From: Tubulanus polymorphus
Taxonomy: Eukaryota; Nemertea; Palaeonemertea; Tubulaniformes; Tubulanidae
DNA: 64,000 nucleotides
Assembly: GCF_964204645.1 (NCBI RefSeq)
Contig: NC_134036.1
Coordinates: 1,426,001 to 1,490,000, forward strand
Reading direction: 5' to 3'
How positions within the stretch are numbered: the stretch's first letter is position 1; each line of letters begins with the position of its first letter. The position numbers and the translations under genes are program-made. The notes under the pieces are model-generated. The model ran no database searches, was not told the DNA's origin, and worked only from the letters and a program-made list of their open reading frames with translations. Shown here piece by piece: positions 1 through 11,100 of the stretch.

Positions 1-133
1 TGACTGACAGCCATCATCAGGTGGAATGCTCAGCTATTCGTTGAAACTAATGACCTATCCGCGAACCGATCTTTGCACTTCTACTGATTTAGATATTGAA
101 ATTTCGCGTTTCAAACTTAATTTCTTCATTCAG

Positions 134-728
134 TCGATGACAATGCGTGGACCGTCACGTCTTTAGTCCCGCTGATAATTGCTGGAGTGGTTCTTGGTAG
201 CATTGCGTTCATTCTGATCGTAATATTTCTGCTCGTATATCTGATAAAACAACTCGAAAACAGAGGAAACAAATCACGTCGAATGTAAGTTTTTATGGAA
301 TCATTTTGTTGTTGTCGTCCCTTTAATTGTTTCGCACCAAATGCCACCTTCTTTTTAAATGACAGAAAACTTATCAATAACAGATCACTAATACATAACT
401 CATCAATTACAGATTAGTTTGATTTGGTTCGAATCCCATTAGTCCTTCAAACCGACTATTTCGGTACCGTCTATTCAAAAGGTATTTGCTGAACCCAGAA
501 TTTTGAAGAATTGAAAAAATCGAGTTAAAATCGTCACTCTTTTATTTCAGTAAAACTAAAGATTTAACGACAGGTAAAAATTATTCATATAGAAATATGA
601 ATTTATTTTCTAGACTTCTAAATATTGAATGTTATTATTTTGACAATTTCATCATTTTTAAACGTATTTTTATTATTACAGTTTATCGAAACAATGACCC
701 GGATTCACGTATTTATACAAGGAAGTAA
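134..728 (+). CDS. IgTM-1: 3' end of an immunoglobulin-superfamily transmembrane protein (5' part lies outside the window)
   Basis: Only the last three coding exons are inside the window: 134-284, 551-573 and 682-728 (stop TAA 726-728), all with GT-AG borders and consistent phase. The first encodes a short stalk and a single hydrophobic span (LIIAGVVLGSIAFILIVIFL) followed by a basic stop-transfer stretch. The two small exons add a short cytoplasmic tail ending VYRNNDPDSRIYTRK. No ITIM or kinase/phosphatase domain is visible in the tail. Identity as an Ig protein is inferred from the near-identical copy at 28713-31177, where Ig exons precede the same membrane exon. A candidate poly(A) signal AATAAA lies at 1066-1071, about 120 bp before the start codon of the next gene, so the two genes are packed head-to-tail. 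Confidence 0.7.
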
Positions 729-1187
729 TGATAGGAAAAAATGATCCATGATTTTAATGATTTTAATTGGTGATTAATTAGCTTTGTGGTCACCCTATTC
801 AGCTGATGCCTGTTTTTTCTGATACGGGGAAAACCAATGGTTTGTCTCATTTTACACGAAAGGGGTGTCATGTCTATCGTGCTAAGGATTTAAGTGGAGT
901 TAATCCGTTAACACTATGAATTAAACTGTTTTTTTTTCATGTTTTGATAATTTGTTCTTTTTACTTATCAAAGATTTTTTCTTTTATTTATTTTTTTCCT
1001 ACTCGGGTAACGGTGACCCTTGATGTTCTGTTCTGGCCTCCTTCCTAACCTCCCCCTCAGAGCAAAATAAACTAGCAAATCTGAAATTTGTTTAAACTTC
1101 CTTTAAAATGATTTATTTGAAAATCAAAAGGAAGTTAATTGCATAGATATGTGAGCGATATCATATTGCGTCATTCAGATAAACAAA
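729..1187 (+). promoter_or_regulatory. IgTM-1 / RPTP-A intergenic spacer: presumed Ig 3' end plus RPTP-A promoter
   Basis: This 459-bp spacer must hold both the 3' end of the Ig gene and the promoter and 5' leader of RPTP-A. It recurs before RPTP-C (31178-31634) and, with an 86-bp deletion equivalent to about 1061-1146, before RPTP-B. The deleted piece contains the AATAAA at 1066-1071 and a small hairpin (aaacttcctt ... aaggaagtt). I see no clear TATA box. Conservation between copies is by duplication, so it does not prove function. Confidence 0.4.
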
Positions 1188-4100
1188 ATGTATCGTGAAA
1201 GAAACATCTTTCGTTTTTTGCTGTTGTTGATTCTATGTTTATTCATCACAAACACATCAGGTGAGTTAATCAATAATCGTTGGTTCCAGAGCTGTTGAAA
1301 ACGTAGAAATCGTAAATTGTACGATTTCAATCCATAAGAGAGCACCGATGATAACCAGAGAAAGAAGAGAATTATTGTTGGAGAACAGCATTTGGAGAAT
1401 ATTTTTGTAAAATAATCTTCTTTTTGTCATTTCAGCAAAATGTTTTGGGAAGAGTTGTACTGGTTGGTTGTGTCATTGCAGTAATACAGCTGTGGACCAA
1501 TGTCCAATCAAGGGTCAGAATATAGATGGCGCTTTAACGTGTCCTGATCCTAATACTGCATGTGAGTCTACAATAAAAATTCCATATCCCTGGACACCGC
1601 CAGGATGGACCGGACCAGCTTGTCAAATCGGTAAGTTTTCTGTATCAACTGTGGGTCAGGTCAAATATCACTGAACCCCGGATTTTCCCCAGATTAACGG
1701 TTTAACTCAACTAATCCGTCATATGAAGCGGCTTTTATTGAAATGAAAATTTTGAAAAAATAAAAGGGAAAAAAATAAAATGAATCATTTTTTTAGAAAT
1801 CCTACCTAATTCACGTAGATCCAAATGGCGACGTTTTCCGTATTAGGGAGCTTAGTCCGAAAAACGTAAAAATAGGCCCATGATCTGTGATTCTTTTTTA
1901 CTTTAAGAAATATCATTTTTTGAAAATACGAAATATCACCATCTGGATGTCATGAAATTATTTCGTGGCTTAAAGGACGCGAATATAGTTTTTTTAATTT
2001 TACGTACATAAGCATAGAATCGAGCTACTTTTTTGTTGATTTTAGGGTGACATTTTCGACTGATATTTATAGTAGCTTAGTTTCGGCGACTACGTAACCA
2101 AAGCTAAGAAATGAAATGATGGAAATAAAATATTTATTTTGAAAATTCTATTCTGCTCGTTTTGTAGGTAACGTGGCTCGCGGTAAAACAGGTACGATGT
2201 CATCCGTTTATTCCGACTCATACGGCGGTAGTAGATGTACAGATGGTCAAACGCTAGCTCACATTGCTTATCTCAGTTATAAGGATATGTGTCACACTAA
2301 TGAGGATCAAGACGCCTGGATTAGAATTGATCTTGGAACACAATACGTGGTACATAAAGTTACACTTTGGGATAGACCAGACGCGGCTGATTGCGGCGAC
2401 GCTGAGTGGAGTGAGTACAAATTATAAATGTTGATTATATCATTGATTATTTCGGTCAAATCTGAAAAAATAGAACTTTTAACTGGAAAAGTCTCGTTAG
2501 ATATAAATTCCGTCTAGTAGATGAAATATCTTCAAAACTAACCAATCATTGATGGATTCTATGAGATGAGTTGAAATATTGAACCCTACCGAAACATCGA
2601 ACTCTGAGTCATCAATAATTAATATCAATGGTTAATATCGTTTAACTCATATCTGATACAAAGAATACGTTAGAAAAAGTCTGGTTGAATATAACCCCGT
2701 TTTAGTTTAGAGATTTTCAAAATCTACCAATTGTTGATCGATTCAGGAACTAAATTCCGCACTGTTTCACACAGTTTTCAGTTACCTTTGACTCGAGATG
2801 AAAATTAAAAAATCTAGAGACAAGATTTTTAACCTGAACTGTGGAAATGTGCGTGGGCCATGAATAATTTGTTTTCCGTTCGACATCAATGTATCTGCGG
2901 TATTCATGGGCGACTCTCTTCAACTTGTTTTCACGAAGTTAAATCTGATTTTCCCCTAGAAAAACGTGCGCGCATGTGCATGGGGAGGTGGAGGAGTTAA
3001 AATAACCGGAAGTCAAGCGAACGTACTTCATGCACGGCCCCTTTACTTATTTTTTCAAAAGAACTTGAACAGAATTGTTTTGCTCCCAAAGCAATCTTCA
3101 ACTTCCCTGATTTCGTGCATTAATTTTGTTTTGTCGGAGTTAACTGCAATATTTCAAAGCTCCTTAATCTTTTCTCAGAAAAACGCGAACGCAACATGGA
3201 GATTCGAGTTGGAAATGAATATGGCACCAATACAAGTATTTCTACATCTAACCAGAAATGTGCTTACCAGGGCCCCGCTCTCTGTGGAACACATAAAACA
3301 TTATCATGCAGCCCAGGTCCTATAGTTGGACGATTCGTCACCGTTCAACACAAGAACATTGGTAAGGCAGAGGCTCTCGCACTGGCAGAAATAGAAGTTA
3401 TCGGGTTCAAATATATCGGTAAGTTTTACATGACTATATATATGTGTAAACTATAAAGAGTATGGAAATGGATTTTGCTTTTCTCGAAAATATTCAGTCG
3501 CTTGTATATAGAATTTACCCCCGAACGAAAAATTTTGAAATGAAAAGAAGTCTCCCTTTATTACCAAAATTTTGTTTTTAGCACCCATTCATTTATGGAT
3601 TTATTATTGTTAAAATTAGATCGATTTATAAAAATATTCAGTGACTTGTAATGAGAACATATTTCCGAAAGATCGAATGATTCATATTTTTCGTATCAAA
3701 TTTGAATTTCTGTTTAGCACCCGGTAGTTGCAGTAAGGGATCGAACTCATTTGGATGTATGATTGAATGTAGATGTTACAACAGTGAAAGTTGTAACTAT
3801 TTGAGTGGTATCTGTGAATCTGGCTGTTCACGGAATTACATCGGAAAGTGGTGCGAGTCAGGTATATTACACTGAATCATAGATTCCTGGGAATCTCACT
3901 TCCTATTCCCGAAATATAGTAACCAATATGAATCGAAAATGATACCAAGTCAAAAAAACCGAAAGTAAAAGATCCTTACCCTTTATTTTATTCAAATCAC
4001 CTGAAATTAACATCTCAGATTTCTTTTTCAGAATTGAAATCGTTTTCTCAATTAACAAAATCTGCGCTGACAGATAACAGTGTAAAAGTCAGTTGGACCG

Positions 4101-5035
4101 CTTACTCGGGTTCTGTAGTAGATTCAGGTCGTGGTACTGTCAGCGTTCAGTATCTAGTCGTTTATCGTAAAATATCAGAAAACACTTGGACTAATCAGGA
4201 AACTGCAGGAGTCCTTACACATCGCACAATTACTGGTTTAACTCCTAATACCGGGTATAACATAGCTGTTAGACTACAGAAATTAGAGAACGGTCAACTT
4301 ATATCAACTGCGAGTCTGACTAGTACAGTATTAACTTTGTGTGCAGGTAAAACCCCTCATTCTAATAAACTCTTAATCATCAATTCAAACACAGAATTGT
4401 GTTGAACATGTTTGTTTTACTGTAGATCCATTAAACGGTCCTAAAGGTGTTCGTGTGGTGTCCACAGCGGTTGAGAACAGTAACACGTGGCCCCAGACAA
4501 CCAATCTGATACTTACATGGACCGTAAGTGTGCCTCAACCAGAATCACATAAATTCACCTGGGCCCGGTTTTATAGACTAGTGTTACCTTCAACCCGGGG
4601 CTAACTTAATTTATTTTCTTACTTTATTAACTAATTCACCTGATGTTCATTTATATCTATATGACAAGGGAAGAAAATTTGACCTTCCCTTTCAGTGACA
4701 CATGATAAAAACATGTAGTGAATTATAATTATGTTGCAGGCTTTAACTGCTGCAGAGTTACAGTGTGACGTCACTAAAGCTGTTTATCAAGTCGAGTATA
4801 AACAACTGAACGGACAAACATGGACCACAACAGCGGCGCAACCTACCGGCCACACACTAACAGGACTAGAACCTGATACTGATTATGAAGTTAGAGTTGG
4901 TGTAAAGAATGACGTCACTCAGAAATTCATTTACACCAAACCTAAAAGTTACAAAACGTCGACTGCGGGTAATTCAATCCCACATTAGATATAGCCAAAA
5001 CGAGAAACTTGAATAAGAGTAAATGTAGTTGGCTC

Positions 5036-5118
<83 letters not shown>

Positions 5119-8100
5119 TTGGAGAACAGCATTTAGAGAATGTTTTTTGTAAAACAATCTTCTTTTGTCATTTCAGTAATATGTTTTGGGAAGAGTTGTT
5201 CTGGTTGGGAGTGTCATTGCAGTAATACAGCCGTGAACATATGTCCAATAAAGGGACAGAATATAGATGGCGCTTTAATGTGTCCAAATCCTAACACTGC
5301 ATGTGAGTCTTCAATAAAAACTCCGTATCCCTGGACATCACCAGGATGGACCGGACCAGCTTGTCAAATCAGTAAGTTTTCTGTATCAACTGTGGGTCAG
5401 GTCAAATATCACTGAACCCCGGATTTTTCCCAGATTAATGGATTAACTCAACTAATCCGTCATGTGAAGCGGCTTTTATTGAAATGAAAATTTTGAAAAA
5501 ATAAAAGGAAAAATAATAAAATGAATTATTTTTTTAGAAATTCTTCCTAATTCACGTAGATCCAAATGGCGACGTTTTCCGTATTAGGGAGCTTAGTCCG
5601 AAAAACGTAAAAATAGGCCCATGATCTCTGATTCTTTTTTACTTTAAGAAATATCATTTTTTGAAAATACGAAATATCACCATCTGGATGTCATGAAATT
5701 ATTTCGTGGCTTAAAGGACGCGAATATAGTTCTTTAATTTTACGTACATAAGCATAGAATCGAGCTACTTTTTTGTTGATTTTATGGTGACTTTTCGACT
5801 GATATTTATATTAGCTTAGCTTCGGAGACTATGTAACCAAAGCTAAGAAATGAAATGATAGAAATAAGATATTTATTTTGAAAATCCTATTCTGCTCGTT
5901 TTGTAGGTAACGTGGCTCGCGGTAAAACAGTTACGATGTCATCCGTTTTGTCAATCCCTACGTTTACCGCTAGTAAATGTACAGATGGTCGGACGGTAAC
6001 TAAACCATATAAAGATCTATGTCACACTCGTTATGATCAAAACGCCTGGATTAGAATTGATCTCGGAACTCAATACGTGGTACATGAAGTTACACTGTGG
6101 GATAGAACAGACGCGGCTGGTTGCGACCTGCCGTGGAGTGAGTACAAATTATTAATGTTGATTGATCATCTAGGCCAAATATGATAGAAAAAAATATATA
6201 ACTTCAGCTCGAAAAGCCTGGTTGAATATAAACCAAGTTTAGATGAGTGATTTTTTCAGAAAAGTTTGACTCGAGATGAGTTGAAACTTTGAACTCTACC
6301 GGAATATCGAACTCTGAGTCATCAATAATCAATAATCTGTAAATAAAGTCAGTTCGACAACAATGTGTCTGTGGTATCCATGGATGACAACTTCATGAAA
6401 AATACGTTATTGGAAAATTTTGAATCAACTTTTTCAAACGTGTCAACATTTTCAGTCGATAACTATAAATTTGTGTTAGGGGCCGTGCGCCTGTCGAAAA
6501 CAATGAATTTATTTTTAGATTTGTTTTTCACAGAATTTGAATAGAATTGCTCTGCACCCAAAGCAATCTTCAGCTTCCCGGATGTCGTGCATTATTATTT
6601 GTTTTCATCTTTCAAAGCTTCTTAATTCTTTTTCTAAGAAAAACGTTCGCGCAACCTGGAGATTCGAGTTGGAAATGAATATGGCACCAATACAAGTATT
6701 TCTACATCTAACCAGGAATGTGCTTACCAGGGTCCCCCTCTCTGTGGTAGGCATAAAACATTAGCGTGCAGCCCAGGTCCTATAGTTGGACGATACGTCA
6801 CCGTTCAACACAAGAACATTAGTAATGCAGAGTATCTCAACCTGGCAGAAATAGAAGTTATCGGGTTCAAATATATCGGTAAGTTTTACATGACTATATA
6901 TATGTGTAAACTATAAAGAGTATGGAAATGGATTTTGCTTTTCTCGAAAATATTCAGTGACTTGTATATAGAATTTACCCCCGAACGAAAAATTTTGAAA
7001 TGAAAAGAAGTCTCCCTTCATTACCAAAATTTACCCATTCATTTAAGGATTATATTATTGTTAAAATTAGATCGATTTTCATAAAAATATTCAGTGACTT
7101 GTAATGGGAATGTATTTCCGAATGTTCAAACAGTTCATATTTTCGTATCAAATTTGAATTTCTGTTTAGCACCCGGTGGTTGCAGTAAGGGATCGAACTC
7201 ATTTGGATGTATGATTGAATGTAGATGTTACAACAATGAAAGTTGTAACTATTTGAGTGGGATCTGTGAATCTGGCTGTTCACAGAATTACATCGGAAAG
7301 TGGTGCGAGTCAGGTATATTACACTGAATCAGAGATTCCTTAGAATCTCGGTCCCAACTGTAAACGACTGAAAGTAAAGATCCTTGTTCATCTAAAACTA
7401 ACATCAATCTATTTTCAGAATTTAAGTTGTTTTCGCTATTAACAGAATCTGCGCTGACAGATAACAGTGTAAGAGTCGGTTGGACAGCTTACTCGGGTTC
7501 TGTAGTAGATTCAGGACGTGGTACTGTCAGCGTTCTGTATCAAGTCGTTTATCGTAAGATATCAGAAAAGACTTGGACTAATCAGGAAACTGCAGGAGTC
7601 CTTACACATCACACAATTACTGGTTTAACTCCTTATACCAGGTATAAGATAGCTGTTAGACTACAGAAATTAGTGAACGGTCAACTTATATCAACTGCGA
7701 GTCTGACTAGTATGACTAGTACAGTATTAACTTTGTGTGCAGGTAAAACCCCTGATTCTAATAAACTCTTAAACTGTAAATGAGTAAAACATGTTGCTGT
7801 CGTCATCAAGTAGATGTCAATTCACAGAATCGCATTACTTAATTTGTCTGTGGTGTTTATTTCAGTACCAGGACCTCCCGCTTCTCTCGACTACTCATTC
7901 ACAAGGGATACATTGAAAACTACATTGACATGGACTTTACCAAACAGTCCAAATTGTGATGTCATCAATTATTGGGTAGGAATTAACTTGTCCTGACCAT
8001 TAGAGGGCACCATCTGCGCTATACTGTAACGTGTCCCTATCTGTTTTCAGCTCACGTGTGAACCCATCAGTACAACTTCCACAACACCTTTAACAGACAT

Positions 8101-11100
8101 AAAAACAATCAACAAACCTAAAATCAAAGGCTCCATCACAACTTTAGACATAACGACGTCACTGATACCTTTTACTCAATACAACTGTTCAATGTTTGCC
8201 TCGAATAGTAAAGGGGAAGGGTCACCTGCCAGTGTTAGCTTTTGGTCAGGTGAGTAATTTGAACCCAATGACCTCAAGTATTCATTGATGTCACTTGTCA
8301 ACATTGTCACTTACTGATATTTCAGGTGAAATAACAATTCCCCTACTGGTTGTCAAGAAAGCAGCGATAACAAACACGACTGTTACACTTCAAATAACAC
8401 GTGTTAATACTGGAAACATTACGTAAGTGTCCTCTTATTTTCATCTATAAATAATGCATGATCTTATAAAACAATTTTTCTCTGATTTTCAGCGGTTACG
8501 AGGTGATCGTCAAGAAACATGATGGACCAATCAGCCGTCGCCGGAAGCGTGCAGTCAACCAATCACAGTACGTCTCGTACGGAGAAGCTAAACAGCGAGG
8601 ATTATCAGTTTATATTACTGCAGTTCTACCACCGAAAGTGCCCTCTGAGTTTATAGTTGGTGATACACGTGACTATTGTGGTTACTTTAATGCTCCTCTA
8701 GAAACTGGAAAATCTTACAGTTTTATTTTAGGAATCGTTGTCAATTATAACGGAGTGAGTTCATCTTGTCTTTGAATGTGAATTGTAGTTTCCAATTTGG
8801 AGGTGACTCTAGCCATTTTTTGGGGATTTTTCAGGAAACGTTTCGGCATTATCCACCAATAGAACAGCAAGAGAGAATCACTGTTCAAGCATCGTCTAGT
8901 AAGGCAGGGATAATAGGTGGCGTTGTGACAGTTGTTCTAATACTGTTATTGGTTGCTGTTGCTCTATATATTGTTTGGAGGTATGAGTAAATAGTGGCGA
9001 CCTCTATAGTCCAAGGCAAATCATTTGACAATCGCCCAATGCCCCTATTCTCACAAAAGTTCCCCCTCATTCAGTTACCCACTATATGGACGCTTTAACT
9101 TTTCAGACGCGGTGGATTCAAAATTAAACAAGCATCGAACAATGCAGAAATATCCATGGGGAATATTTCACCTTCTGATAAACCTATTGAAATACCTTTG
9201 GCGAGAGAAGAAGCAGAGGCTGTTTATGTGAATTGTCCTAAATCACCGAGACAAGAAAATACAGCTAGTGCAAATGCTGCATTTTCAAGAGGTTTGTCTC
9301 AAGACCGTGAGGTTTTGTAAAGTTGTAGCCTATTTTAACATTTAACACTATGATTCCTCTCCCTATAGTAAGCTCCGCGTATTTCAATATCTATGACGAT
9401 CCGAATGCTGTAGATGAAACGCAAGATGGCGAGGATCATCACTACGAAATCGCTTCTAAAGGCGCTACTATGATTTGTGACCTGTTGGGAGAGACCTTGA
9501 TGAAGACCTCTGATGAGTGGAAGAATATGAATGAAGAATTTCAGGTAAAATTGCTGGGAGGTTGCGACTGCTCGTGGGTAAGACATGTGATCATGTTCTG
9601 GATCTATTTTTTCTTTAGAGTGTTCTCAAATTCAGACGAGGATTGAGCGCCTGCGCTGAGACAGTGGAGAATCTTGAGAAAAACAGGTTTCCAAACATAT
9701 TGGCCTGTAAGTATTGCCTGGTCATTATATAGACATGAGTTCTGTCGTAAATACAAGAGTTGCCTTGTGAAACATCTCTATTGAGTTTCATTGACTTTGA
9801 GTGGTTTTTTCTAGATGATTCGACTAGAGTTGTTCTGGAACAAATCGGTGAAGATCCAACATCAGATTACATCAATGCCAATTATATTCGGGTGATAAAT
9901 CAATCCCTCTCTGCTCTTGAAAATGTTGCCACGTCCTCCTATTGTATATAAACGGAAATTCTGAATTTAATTTTCAGGGACTAACTGGTCATGTAATATG
10001 TATTGCTTGCCAGGGTAAGTCTCATGATTCAATTGTTGCGTGTTACTTGTGCGCTCACTCATCTAACTTGTTCTTTCAGCTCCATTGCTATCTACAATCA
10101 ATGACCATTGGCGGATGATCTGGCAAGAGAAATGTCCAGCTATCATTGTACTTACTGTTCTGACTGAAGGACAAGGCAAAGATAAGAAGGTTGCAAAAAT
10201 ACTCTAAGATGCTGAAGCGTAAACAGGCAAAATTTAGAAAAATAAGTACCGTTGATTTTTAACTTGCAGGTGAAGTATCATTTATATTGGCCAACAAAAC
10301 TGAACACGAAAGGTCGATATGGAGATATAACAGTAAAAGTTGCAAAGAAAATGGAAAAACACACTGAGCCTCCGGCTGCCGTACATTTCTTGTCCATTAC
10401 AAAGGTAATGATCATGTCATTGCTTTATCATGAGTGACCTAGTGTTGGTATTTCTGCTATCTATAAGCTTGGTTCAGATATCGATTTTAATAGACTCTCC
10501 CGATAAGTAACATTTCATTTATTTTATAGCGTGGCCACAAACAAGCACATAATCTATTAGTGTTTCACTATCGAGGATGGCCGGATCATGGTGTACCGTT
10601 CCCGGCTTTATCTGTTGTTCGTATGCAACAGTTCATCAAACAGCGTCTTACCGACCCGGATCAGGGACTTGTGCTGGTTCATGGCAGGTAAATTAATTTG
10701 AAATCGTCCAGTCCTTTACAGTTAAGGACACGTTTAGATATGTTATTGTTTGTGTTCTCAGTGCTGGTGCTGGAAGGACGGGTTGTTATATCGCAACGGA
10801 GCAGCTTCTTGAGAAAGCCAAGAAAGATGGACTTGTTAACGTATTCGACATGTTTAGGAAATTACGACAACAAAGACCAGAAATGATCCAAAATATGGTA
10901 AATCTTAATAAAGTTACTGCCTCTCATTTCACGTTTCCAAAATGGAAAACTTCAACGTGTTCCTTTATTACTATCTACTTCAGAAACAGTACATTCTCGT
11001 GCACCAGATTCTACTGGAGGAACTGATACTGGGACCAGTGGCATACACGACCACGAGTTTCAGAGAATCATACGAGGAAAGAAAGGCAACGCGACCAGTA

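Noticed and set aside
1188-5000. Reading blocks 1 and 2 of RPTP-A as two separate genes
   Set aside because: Block 2 lacks a signal-peptide exon and block 1 lacks membrane and PTP exons; phase 1-1 exon joins fit one continuous protein. RPTP-C has the same structure.
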